Of a DNA stretch of 19,002 nt, positions 1 to 7,220 are shown piece by piece. Source of the stretch: Firmicutes bacterium UBA5388. GTDB taxonomy: Bacteria; Bacillota; UBA4882; UBA10575. Location of the stretch: assembly GCA_002409975.1 (NCBI GenBank), contig DHOO01000026.1, positions 22,561 to 41,562 of the forward strand, written 5' to 3'. The stretch's first letter is position 1, and every line of letters begins with the position of its first letter. Position numbers and translations under genes: made by a program. A model generated the notes under the pieces. The model searched no databases and was not told where the DNA came from. It was given only the letters and a program-made list of their open reading frames with translations.

Positions 1-44
1 ACGTTAACTTCCACTTGGCCCGAGCAAAAATAATAAGATAAAAG

Positions 45-199
45 TTAACGTTGATCGACAAGCCTCGAAGTGTTTTCTAGATGGTCGTTCATGCTGGCTA
101 CCACCCGCATCACAAAGTGATTTAAATCAAAGCCAGGCGCCTCGACAAGCAAGTTGTTCATGCCGCCTACCGACAGTATTACAAAGTATTGTCAATCAA
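45..199 (-). pseudogene. C-terminal gene relic with a 69-bp tandem duplication
   Basis: Read on the minus strand, 161 to 45 is open for 38 codons and ends in TAA. It contains the peptide VEAPGFDLNHF followed by MRVVASMNDHL. The bases at 156-199 are about 75% identical to those at 87-130, exactly 69 bp (23 codons) apart, so the peptide module is duplicated in tandem; an in-frame stop lies upstream of the second module. A third copy, about 70% identical and in the opposite orientation, lies at 17086-17158. Many differences between the copies fall in third codon positions (VEAPGF is kept in both), which argues that the ancestor coded for protein. I do not recognise the family. No start, ribosome binding site or full-length frame is visible, so I call it a relic. 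A 10-bp inverted repeat (1-10 and 42-51) frames the stop codon end. Confidence 0.5.
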
Positions 200-286
200 T
201 GGCGGGTGAATCAATAACTTTTCATCGATACCTGATGATGTAATGATTCCAAGGAGATGAGAACAAAGGGTAGTGAGGTAAAAAAT

Positions 287-772
287 ATGGATACTTTTTA
301 TTTTGGATGTACAAAAGGTGAATTTATTACGGAGTTGGAAAGGAAGATAGGAGAATTTAAAGATCCATATTTTACGTTTTATATAAGCAAGACAAATAAA
401 TGTATTACGATCATTCCAATTTTTAAAATGTCGCTTAATGTCTTTACAGAAAGGCCAATACCTTTTTATCCCTATCCGATAGTTAGAGTAGAAATAATGG
501 AATCCCATAATTTAACAATCAAAACTAAATATAAAATGTCTTTTATAATGAGGTTTACGATTTTAATAATGTCATTAGCTTTATTACTAAATTTAATTGG
601 AGAAGGGTTTAGGAGATTTATGCATACGTTAACTCGTAGTGGATGGTTTGTCCTACCGGGGATAATAATTATTAGAGGTTCTATATATCTAATTAAAAAA
701 AGAATATGTAAAATTTTTTTAATGGATTTTTATAAACATCTAGATCATTATTGCGAACGGAAAAACTATTGA
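287..772 (+). CDS. Hypothetical small membrane protein
   Basis: A 161-residue protein of unknown function. The N-terminal ~80 residues look soluble, with an acidic/lysine-rich stretch and a proline-rich segment (RPIPFYPYPI, about 56-65). Two hydrophobic segments follow at about 86-104 and 120-136, then a basic tail. This suggests a two-helix inner-membrane protein with both ends on the same side. I place the start at the ATG at 287, because GTGAGGT lies about 7 bases upstream. The in-frame ATG at 257 directly abuts an AAGGAG and has no usable spacing. The gene is strongly AT-rich, unlike the GC-rich stretch after it, and stands alone with no operon partner. No family was recognised, so no function is proposed; it may be a recent acquisition. 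Confidence 0.55.
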   Translation: MDTFYFGCTKGEFITELERKIGEFKDPYFTFYISKTNKCITIIPIFKMSLNVFTERPIPFYPYPIVRVEIMESHNLTIKTKYKMSFIMRFTILIMSLALLLNLIGEGFRRFMHTLTRSGWFVLPGIIIIRGSIYLIKKRICKIFLMDFYKHLDHYCERKNY

Positions 773-784
773 GTATGGTTAATC

Positions 785-1353
785 CTGCCAGTGGCCGCCC
801 TCAACGGCGGCGCTAAAAAGGAAGTTAACACACTGCAGGTAAGGACAGGTCGCCTCAAAACTCGAGCTCTAAGCGGAAGGCCCTGGCCTTGCCTGCCACG
901 TCTGGATAATTTTGTCCAGCCCCCCGGCCCTCGGAACCGTTTAATGCTAGCAGGTCGCCTTCCTGGCTCCGTTAGAGTTCCGGGGGCTTTTGCCTGATTT
1001 AATGCCCCCTTTTGCCCGCCCGATGCTATCCCTTCGTAGCTGACTCACCCACCATTTCCCCCACAGGGGGCCATTCCCTAAAACATGTAAGAAAGCCGCC
1101 GCCCGTTCCCCATGGTGGAACCAGGGTAATTCGCAGACTGTGTTGATAATTGGCCGTTGCACATAAGCCTGGTTTATCGGATTCCGCGGAGATTTTCACC
1201 TAATAAAAAGATGAAGGCCAATTCCACTCTGCGGACGGGGTATCTCATTATATGCTTATTTTTACACACGATCCGGTGATTTGGCTGCCGGGTGGCGGTC
1301 TCTTTTTTATTAGCTAAAGATTTGAACGCGACAGATGAGAGACTTCTCGGGCG
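785..1353. other. GC-rich, stem-loop-rich non-coding stretch (possible structured RNA)
   Basis: This ~570-bp stretch is GC-rich between AT-rich neighbours and holds no convincing gene. Short ORFs on both strands lack ribosome binding sites and family motifs. Several stable hairpins are visible: GCCGCC/GGCGGC (794-811), CTGGA/TCCAG (902-919), GGGGGC/GCCCCC followed by TTTT (982-1013), CCCCC/GGGGG (1058-1070), and GTTCC/GGAAC (about 1104-1120). AACCAGG and CCTGGTT (about 1120-1175) could close a longer helix. On the minus strand a TATAAT (1247-1252) could start a transcript running toward 785, but no good -35 box pairs with it. It could be a large structured RNA, an intron or transposon remnant, or decayed DNA. 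I could not match it to a known RNA family by eye. Confidence 0.3.
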
Positions 1354-1467
1354 GGAATTGCATAATTACCTTAAGCTTGTATTTGACCACAATATATAGT
1401 GTTTAGCTTTTATTAGACTATCAATATATTGTGGTCAAATCTTTAAATAGTTGAATTATGCAATTCC
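1354..1467. mobile_element. MITE-like element, copy 1 (114 bp)
   Basis: The ends are inverted repeats of GGAATTGCATAATT (start 1354, partner ending 1467). Inside is a perfect 17-bp inverted repeat, ATTTGACCACAATATAT at 1381-1397 and its complement at 1424-1440. The whole element can fold into one long hairpin. It carries no ORF. A second copy in the opposite orientation lies at 7741-7888, and a degraded right half at 14156-14204. Size, lack of coding capacity, terminal repeats and intergenic placement all fit a miniature inverted-repeat transposable element mobilised in trans. No clear target-site duplication is visible, and the parent transposase is not in the window. Confidence 0.75.
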
Positions 1468-1830
1468 TTAATAACCATAAAATCATCATTTTCTAGAAAG
1501 TATTTTTGGCTATCCTCAATTGTCTCCGCATATGTACGGTCCAAACTAAATACAGTGACTATAACAAATAATGTCATTAATTGGAAATGGGATTATTTTT
1601 ATTAAGCTCCGATGTGTGAATTATTAAGGTTTTTTAGCGGTACAAGATATTTGTCATGTTTAATAAAAGTAATCATATACTTATCTCAAATACTTCTATT
1701 TGGTTCAAGATGGAACCTTTCTCCTTTTTGCCAGTTAGTAAAAACATTAACCGGATGGTTAAGAAACAGAAGAAGCTGGAGAGTTTTAGTGTCTGACAGG
1801 TAAAGATTCCAACAGAAGGGAGGTGAGATC
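1468..1830 (+). promoter_or_regulatory. Glycerol operon upstream region and leader
   Basis: An AT-rich gap without a supported gene that must hold the control region of the glycerol operon. The best promoter-like pair is TTGTCA (1651-1656) and TATACT (1676-1681), but the 19-bp spacer is long, so this is tentative. The putative leader holds two small hairpins: GGTTC/GAACC (1702-1717) followed by a pyrimidine-rich tract, and TTAACC/GGTTAA with a GGAT loop (1747-1762). The first could act as a weak attenuator of the kind read by GlpP-type antiterminators in Bacillus, but no glpP gene is in the window. The first gene's ribosome binding site GGGAGGTGAG lies at 1818-1827. Confidence 0.3.
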
Positions 1831-2184
1831 TTGAGAAAGGTAGGAAGTTTCATTGGCGGTGCAATCGCAGGTATGTTTGTTTTTGGAATTTGGCCGGAGA
1901 TGTGGCAAACATACGGAGTATTTGGAGGTTGGATTGCCGGGTTTATCATTATTAGTATCAGTTGGTTTCTTTGCCACTATGTTGGCGCCATCGATAATAA
2001 ACCGGATGCAGCTTTTGTTGATATGGCTTGTGGTATTGCCATGTCCGGCACAGTTTGGCTAATAGTAAAAGACGGTTTACTCCTAGCGCCGGCTATTCCC
2101 ACTATTATCCTTTGTATGATCGGTGGAGCAATCGGAGGGTTAACAGCAGGCGTACTTAATAAAGCCATTGCAAAGGATCAATAA
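1831..2184 (+). CDS. Putative glycerol transporter subunit, Lin0367-like
   Basis: A 117-residue, very hydrophobic protein starting with TTG behind the strong site GGGAGGTGAG. About three to four membrane segments are visible (roughly 5-25, 28-48, 66-85 and 88-110). It is the first gene of the glycerol operon. It and the next gene are clearly paralogous: both share YGxxGGW, a D-A-x-x-VDMA motif and a C-terminal IGGxxGG-type helix. Listeria and other Bacillota carry such a pair beside glycerol kinase, annotated as putative glycerol transporter proteins Lin0367 and Lin0368; the assignment to glycerol uptake rests on that conserved context. No glpF (NPA-motif aquaporin) gene is present in the operon. 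Transport has not been shown from the sequence, so the function is inferred. Confidence 0.7.
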   Translation: MRKVGSFIGGAIAGMFVFGIWPEMWQTYGVFGGWIAGFIIISISWFLCHYVGAIDNKPDAAFVDMACGIAMSGTVWLIVKDGLLLAPAIPTIILCMIGGAIGGLTAGVLNKAIAKDQ

Positions 2185-2288
2185 GGCAAAAGAGCCTCAA
2201 CAACAGATAGACGGATGAAAAATGAAAACAGTAGATGTGACGATAACGCGTACCCTTGTATTTTAGAAAACTAAAGGAGGTGACAAAG

Positions 2289-2669
2289 ATGTCAACTGCT
2301 GGTTTACTTACCACTTTAGTCGGCGCTTTTACTTTTCCTTTCTTAATCTGTATGTGCTGGGGAAAACTGGTGGACAAATATGGTCCCTTGGGGGGATGGT
2401 TAGCGGCTGGGTTTATTGTCGGCACCATGTGGACAATCGCCCATGCCCTGCCTGGTGTAGGCATTTCTACAACTCAAACGGTGGTCAATAACTTGATTGT
2501 ACAGGGACAAGACGCACCGTGGGTGGACATGGCCTGGGCTGCTGGTACAGGAGTTTATGTAAATTCGATATATAACGGAGGGAAAGTGGGTAAATCCCTT
2601 CCAACCCTTATTGCAGTTATTTTAGGTGGAATATTTGGTGGGGTAGTCTTGGGCTTGATTGGAAAATAG
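2289..2669 (+). CDS. Putative glycerol transporter subunit, Lin0368-like
   Basis: A 126-residue integral membrane protein with about four hydrophobic segments. I start it at the ATG at 2289, since the near-perfect site AAAGGAGGTG (2273-2282) lies 6 bases before it; the frame is open further upstream to 2256 but without a better signal. It resembles the preceding gene along its length (YGPLGGW, APWVDMAW, ILGGIFGG), so the two probably arose by tandem duplication and may form a heteromeric channel or carrier. It contains conserved Trp, Asp and Asn residues in or near membrane segments (VDMAW, NSIYNGG). It sits about 120 bp before glpK. The family name follows the Listeria Lin0368 group; its role in glycerol entry is inferred from context. 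Confidence 0.72.
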   Translation: MSTAGLLTTLVGAFTFPFLICMCWGKLVDKYGPLGGWLAAGFIVGTMWTIAHALPGVGISTTQTVVNNLIVQGQDAPWVDMAWAAGTGVYVNSIYNGGKVGKSLPTLIAVILGGIFGGVVLGLIGK

Positions 2670-2793
2670 CCTTGAAGTATAAGGTGTTTGAACTAATTGA
2701 TACTGGGGTTTAATCTCTCAAGGATTTACTTGGATAAAGATGATTTTTTGACTTCAGTATCCTCATTAAAAGATGAAATGGGGTGTAAAAATA

Positions 2794-4284
2794 ATGACTA
2801 AATATGTTTTAGCTATGGATCAAGGAACAACCAGTTCCCGTGCGATTATATTTAACTATGATGGTCAAATACTTGGCTCCATAAGTCAGGAGTTTGAGCA
2901 GATATATCCAAAAGCTGGTTGGGTTGAGCATAATCCGACCGATATTTGGAACACTCAATTGCAAGTGACCAGGGATATTTTGAAGAAGACCGGGATCCGT
3001 TCGGAAGAGATTGCAGCCATTGGTATAACCAACCAACGGGAGACTACTCTGGTGTGGGACCGGGAGACCGGAAAACCAGTTTATAACGCCGTTGTCTGGC
3101 AGTGTAGAAGAACAGCCTCAATTTGTGATGAGTTAAAAGCCAGGGGATGGGTGGACAAAATTCGTCAGAAGACGGGGCTTGTAATCGACGCCTATTTTTC
3201 CGGAACAAAAATTAAATGGATCTTAGACAATGTGGAGGGAGTTAGGGAGAGGGCGGAAAAGGGAGAGCTACTCTTTGGAAACGTAGATACTTGGTTGATT
3301 TGGAACCTGACCAAAGGAAAAGTTCACGTCACTGACTATAGCAATGCTTCCCGTACTATGCTCTTTAATATTCATAATCTTGATTGGGATGAGGAAATCT
3401 TAACTGAACTCAATATTCCAAGGTCCATGTTACCAACGGTTAAACCGTCAAGCCATATTTATGGATATACGGACCCGACAATCATCGGAGCGGAAATTCC
3501 AATTGCCGGAATTGCCGGAGATCAACAAGCTGCCCTTTTTGGTCAGGCTTGTTTTCAGCCGGGTATGGCAAAGAATACCTACGGGACCGGATGTTTTATG
3601 CTCATGAATACTGGAGAAAAAGCGGTTCCTTCGCAAAATGGACTTTTAACCACCATAGCTTGGGGAATCAACGGCAAGGTAGAATACGCGTTGGAAGGTA
3701 GCATCTTTATTGCCGGCGCCGTGGTACAGTGGCTCCGAGATGAATTAAAGATTATTGACAATGCGCCACAGAGTGAAGATTATGCGACAAAAGTTAATGA
3801 TACAAACGGGGTTTACCTGGTGCCAGCTTTTGTAGGACTAGGGGCCCCCTATTGGGATATGTATGCCAGAGGCGCCATAGTTGGGTTAACCCGAGGAGCA
3901 AAAAAAGAGCACATAATTCGGGCGGCTCTTGAAGCCATTGCCTATCAAACTCGTGATGTGTTGGAGGCAATGGAGAAAGACTCTGGAATAAAACTCTCCA
4001 CTTTAAAAGTGGACGGAGGCGCCGTTAAAAACAACTTCCTTATGCAATTCCAAGGAGATATTCTAGGGGTGCCTGTCGAACGACCAGTGGTCAATGAAAC
4101 CACCGCGCTCGGCGCCGCTTATCTGGCTGGTTTAGCGGTAGGTTACTGGCCTAGTAAAGAGGAAATCGCTGGGAAATGGGCTGTAGACAGAAAATTCCAA
4201 CCGGAGATGGGTACAGAAGAAAGGGAGAAATTGTTCGCCGGATGGAAAAAAGCAGTAGAGCGAGCCTTAAAATGGGAAGAATAA
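2794..4284 (+). CDS. glpK: Glycerol kinase
   Basis: A 496-residue FGGY-family kinase that phosphorylates glycerol to sn-glycerol 3-phosphate with ATP in the cytoplasm. Hallmarks are the N-terminal DQGTTSSRA (residues 9-17), the substrate motif NQRETT (80-85), the catalytic-base region GDQQAALFGQ (Asp243), and the C-terminal DGGAVKNNFLMQ. The length is typical of the family. I start at ATG 2794 rather than 2773, because GGGGTG lies 8 bases upstream and the family begins MxxYVLAxDQG. In many Bacillota GlpK proteins a His near residue 230 (H232 in Enterococcus) is phosphorylated by HPr. Here the aligned stretch reads YGYTDPTIIGAE with no His, so that activation is probably absent. It lies in the operon between the transporter-like pair and the GlpA-like oxidase gene. 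Confidence 0.97.
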   Translation: MTKYVLAMDQGTTSSRAIIFNYDGQILGSISQEFEQIYPKAGWVEHNPTDIWNTQLQVTRDILKKTGIRSEEIAAIGITNQRETTLVWDRETGKPVYNAVVWQCRRTASICDELKARGWVDKIRQKTGLVIDAYFSGTKIKWILDNVEGVRERAEKGELLFGNVDTWLIWNLTKGKVHVTDYSNASRTMLFNIHNLDWDEEILTELNIPRSMLPTVKPSSHIYGYTDPTIIGAEIPIAGIAGDQQAALFGQACFQPGMAKNTYGTGCFMLMNTGEKAVPSQNGLLTTIAWGINGKVEYALEGSIFIAGAVVQWLRDELKIIDNAPQSEDYATKVNDTNGVYLVPAFVGLGAPYWDMYARGAIVGLTRGAKKEHIIRAALEAIAYQTRDVLEAMEKDSGIKLSTLKVDGGAVKNNFLMQFQGDILGVPVERPVVNETTALGAAYLAGLAVGYWPSKEEIAGKWAVDRKFQPEMGTEEREKLFAGWKKAVERALKWEE

Positions 4285-4326
4285 TAGGTTGATAGCAAGG
4301 TAGCAGAATAAAGAATTGGAGTGGAG

Positions 4327-4384
4327 GAGAACTATATCTGTCAACCAGGGCCATGTTCCCCTTTAGATATGGTTCTTCTCTTTT
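4327..4384 (+). terminator. Attenuator-like hairpin between glpK and glpA
   Basis: In the 132-bp gap after glpK, AGAACTATATCT (about 4328-4339) pairs with AGATATGGTTCT (4365-4376) with one mismatch. An inner AGGG/CCCT stem sits in the loop, and a CTTTT tract follows (4380-4384). The shape is that of an intrinsic terminator in mid-operon. It would lower expression of the oxidase genes relative to glpK or be a site of regulated readthrough. Strength was not computed. Confidence 0.5.
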
Positions 4385-4416
4385 GACAACATAATTAGGT
4401 AAGGGGATGACACAGG

Positions 4417-5895
4417 ATGTATGATGTGGTGATTATCGGAGGTGGTATAACCGGTTGTAGTATAGCCCGAGAATTGTCCCGTTATCATCTGAAAGTGTGT
4501 GTTTTAGAGAAAGAAGCGGATTTATGTTGCGGAACTTCCAAAGCAAACAGTGCCATCGTGCACGCCGGTTATGACGCCAAACCGGGAACTCTAAAGGCAA
4601 AACTAAATGTAGAAGGTAATGTCATGTATTCCAGGGTCTGCAAAGAACTGGCGGTCCCCTTCAAGCGAGTTGGTTCAGTAGTAGTGGCTTTTAGCGAAGA
4701 AGAAGTTGCCGACCTGAAAGTTCTTTACGAAAGAGGATTAAAGAATGGTGTATCGGAAATAAGCATAGTAAATCAAGAAGAATTAAGGGCTTTAGAACCC
4801 AATATCTCCACTCAGGCTGTGGCAGCTTTATATACAAAGACAGCGGGGATAGTCTGTCCTTTTACTTTAACCATTGCCACGGCAGAAAACGCTTATACTA
4901 ATGGGGTAAATTTCTTTTTTAACGCCGAGGTTAAGGAGGTCCGGGTTTTAGCAGCACATAACGGAAGATTTGGTTTTTTACTAAAAACCAGAGTGGGTTC
5001 TTTTGAATCAAAATATATTGTCAATGCTGCTGGACTATACGCCGATCTTATTAATCAAAAGATTGGCGGAGAGCCATTTTCCCTAATTCCCCGTAAAGGA
5101 GAGTATTGTATCTTCGATAAGGACCAGGGATATTTAGCAAAAACCGTGATTTTCCAAGTTCCAACCAAAATGGGGAAAGGAATATTAGTCTCACCAACTA
5201 TCGACGGGAACCTGCTGATTGGGCCGACCGCTCAAAATATTGAGGATAAGCAAGACACGACAACTACTGAGCAGGGTATTCAGGAAATAATTACAGGGGC
5301 AAAAAAATCAGTGCCTTCATTTGCGATGCAAAAGACGATAACGTCGTTTGCAGGATTAAGGTCTGTCCCTAATACGGAAGATTTTATTATTAGTGCGGAC
5401 AAAAGAGTAAAAGGCCTCGTACATGCAGCTGGTATTGAGTCTCCAGGTCTTACTTCAGTTCCGGCTATTGCAAAAATGGTCAGGGAAATTTTAGAGGAGG
5501 AAGGCTTAAGATGTAAGAGAAAAAGGAATTTTCACCCTTACCGGCAGCCAATCATTAGGTTCAGCGAACTGTCTCCTGAGAAACAACGAAGATTAGTTAG
5601 GCAGAATCCCAATTATGGTAGGGTTATTTGTCGCTGTGAGACCATTACCGAAGGAGAGATTATTGAAGCCATCCAGAGGCCTTTGGGGGCTAGAGATCTT
5701 GATGGGGTTAAACGTAGGACTAGAGCGGGAATGGGCAGATGCCAGGGTGGTTTCTGCGGCCCACGGGTAATCGAGATCCTGGCTCGGGAATTAAAGATTC
5801 CTTTGAACCAGGTTACAAAGTGTGGTCGAGCGTCATATGCACTTGATGGAAAAACCAAGGATTCCGGGCTTGAGGAAAAAGGGGGGTGGCAATAA
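4417..5895 (+). CDS. glpA: GlpA-like glycerol-3-phosphate dehydrogenase, FAD and BFD [2Fe-2S] domains
   Basis: A 492-residue flavoprotein expected to oxidise sn-glycerol 3-phosphate to dihydroxyacetone phosphate. The N-terminus has the FAD dinucleotide-binding motif GGGITGCSIARE (8-19) and the DAO-fold signature GTSKANSAIVHAGY. The C-terminal ~90 residues form a BFD-like iron-sulfur domain with Cys405-x-Cys407 and, 34 residues on, Cys442-x4-Cys447. This matches the layout of anaerobic GlpA and related oxidoreductases rather than the aerobic GlpD. The start has the good site AAGGGGATGA about 6 bases upstream. The next gene begins 2 bases after the stop, so translation is probably coupled. The GlpA-like call rests on architecture and operon context; homologous proteins are often annotated only as FAD-dependent oxidoreductases. 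Confidence 0.88.
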   Translation: MYDVVIIGGGITGCSIARELSRYHLKVCVLEKEADLCCGTSKANSAIVHAGYDAKPGTLKAKLNVEGNVMYSRVCKELAVPFKRVGSVVVAFSEEEVADLKVLYERGLKNGVSEISIVNQEELRALEPNISTQAVAALYTKTAGIVCPFTLTIATAENAYTNGVNFFFNAEVKEVRVLAAHNGRFGFLLKTRVGSFESKYIVNAAGLYADLINQKIGGEPFSLIPRKGEYCIFDKDQGYLAKTVIFQVPTKMGKGILVSPTIDGNLLIGPTAQNIEDKQDTTTTEQGIQEIITGAKKSVPSFAMQKTITSFAGLRSVPNTEDFIISADKRVKGLVHAAGIESPGLTSVPAIAKMVREILEEEGLRCKRKRNFHPYRQPIIRFSELSPEKQRRLVRQNPNYGRVICRCETITEGEIIEAIQRPLGARDLDGVKRRTRAGMGRCQGGFCGPRVIEILARELKIPLNQVTKCGRASYALDGKTKDSGLEEKGGWQ

Positions 5896-5897
5896 AA

Positions 5898-7220
5898 ATG
5901 GTAGGCTATGATATAGTGGTGATCGGTTCAGGACCCGCCGGTTTGGCTGCTGCTGCTTCCGCTTATAAAGAAGGAGTAAAAAGCATATTAATCATCGAGA
6001 GAGACAGGGAATTGGGAGGAATACTCCAGCAATGTATACATAATGGCTTTGGTTTATTTTACTTTACTCAAGACCTTACGGGCCCGGAATATGCCACACG
6101 ATTCATAGAAAAGGTTAAAGAAAATGGGATTAGTTATAAGTTAAACACTATGGTATTGGATATTACTTCAGAACGTAAGATTATAGCTATCAATAAAGAA
6201 GAGGGACTTTTGGAGATACAAGCTAAAGCAGTAATTTTGGCAATGGGATGTAGGGAGAGAACTCGAGGATCTATAAATATCTCAGGAACGCGTCCAGCCG
6301 GAATTTTTACCGCTGGCATGGCTCAACGATTTGTGAATATGGAAGGATATATGCCTGGAAAAGAAGTTGTTATCTTGGGTTCCGGCGATATCGGTCTGAT
6401 TATGGCCCGAAGGCTTACTTTAGAAGGGGCTAATGTAAAAATGGTTCTAGAGTTGCTCCCATATTCCAGCGGTTTAACGAGAAATATTGTTCAGTGTTTA
6501 CAAGACTATAATATCCCTTTATATTTTAACCATACGATCACCAAAATTTATGGCCGAGACCGAGTGACAGGGATAAGTTTTGCCGAGGTCGATATAAAAG
6601 ATAAAAGACCAATCGCCGAAACTGAAAAGGAGGTAGCCTGCGATACGTTGCTCTTAGCGGTAGGCTTAATTCCCGAGAACGAGCTATCAAAAAAAGCCGG
6701 CATTGAAATTGACCCGATAACAAATGGACCAGTGGTTAATGATCGGATGGAGACCTCAGTAGAGGGTATTTTTGCCAGTGGAAACGTGGTACACGTCCAT
6801 GACCTTGTTGATAATGTTTCTAAAGAAAGTGAAGTGGCCGGTCGTAACGCCGCTAAATATGTTTTATCGCATAAAAAGTTTCCTTCCATAAAGGTTAAAA
6901 CAGTGGCTGGGCACGGGGTATTATATGTTGTCCCCCAAATTATTCATCCACAAAAGATGGAGGAAGAGATCACATTATATTTACGGGTGAAAGATATATT
7001 TAAAGATCAAAGATTGATGATCACCATTGGTACGGAACAAAATCCGAAACCAATACACTCTATCAAGAGGTTAATTATGGCGCCAGGAGAAATGCAGAGC
7101 ATTAATTTGAAACGGGAGCAAATCTTAAAGGGTATACATGTTAATGATGCTGCTGGTATTGATACCGGACTGAAACTTACCGTCTATATTGAAGCGAAAG
7201 GCGAGAGGAAAGATGAATAG
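5898..7220 (+). CDS. FAD/NAD(P)-binding oxidoreductase, GlpB-like partner
   Basis: A 440-residue pyridine-nucleotide-disulfide-oxidoreductase-fold protein. It has an N-terminal FAD motif GSGPAG (10-15), the family signature GGILQQCIHNGFGL (40-53, with Cys46), a central Cys in AMGCRERTRG (Cys118), a second dinucleotide motif GSGDIG (151-156) for NAD(P)H, and the late FAD motif GIFASGN. This group is typically encoded beside a GlpA-like protein and a DUF1667 protein, and probably passes electrons from the GlpA flavin to NAD(P) or another carrier. I prefer ATG 5898, since a GGGGGGTGG site sits 8 bases before it; a GTG at 5886 inside that site would overlap glpA. The gene overlaps the next by 8 bases. 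Strictly it is not an orthologue of E. coli GlpB, so no symbol is given. Confidence 0.82.
   Translation: MVGYDIVVIGSGPAGLAAAASAYKEGVKSILIIERDRELGGILQQCIHNGFGLFYFTQDLTGPEYATRFIEKVKENGISYKLNTMVLDITSERKIIAINKEEGLLEIQAKAVILAMGCRERTRGSINISGTRPAGIFTAGMAQRFVNMEGYMPGKEVVILGSGDIGLIMARRLTLEGANVKMVLELLPYSSGLTRNIVQCLQDYNIPLYFNHTITKIYGRDRVTGISFAEVDIKDKRPIAETEKEVACDTLLLAVGLIPENELSKKAGIEIDPITNGPVVNDRMETSVEGIFASGNVVHVHDLVDNVSKESEVAGRNAAKYVLSHKKFPSIKVKTVAGHGVLYVVPQIIHPQKMEEEITLYLRVKDIFKDQRLMITIGTEQNPKPIHSIKRLIMAPGEMQSINLKREQILKGIHVNDAAGIDTGLKLTVYIEAKGERKDE

Noticed and set aside
1..199. CRISPR array or RNA repeat interpretation of the 69-bp repeat
   Set aside because: Only two diverged copies, no spacer pattern, no cas genes, and third-position differences indicate a coding origin.
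179..508. 109-codon minus-strand ORF opposite the hypothetical membrane protein
   Set aside because: Aromatic/Lys/Ile-rich mirror frame with no ribosome binding site; the plus-strand frame has a start signal and membrane-protein pattern.
945..972. Minus-strand resemblance to the B12 box of cobalamin riboswitches (AGCCAGGA ... GACCTGC)
   Set aside because: The two halves are separated by extra bases, the other conserved riboswitch blocks are not found, and no cobalamin gene follows on that strand.
1110..1130. GGTGGAACC string resembling a T-box antiterminator sequence
   Set aside because: No specifier or AGUA-type motifs, and no aminoacyl-tRNA synthetase or amino acid gene downstream.
791..1162. 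Short ORFs on both strands in the GC-rich block (791-997 plus, 947-1162 minus)
   Set aside because: Unrecognisable, Arg/Pro/Gly-rich peptides without ribosome binding sites, as expected by chance in GC-rich DNA.
1612..1803. 63-codon plus-strand ORF in the glycerol leader region
   Set aside because: No ribosome binding site, no family motif, and it overlaps the likely promoter and leader hairpins.
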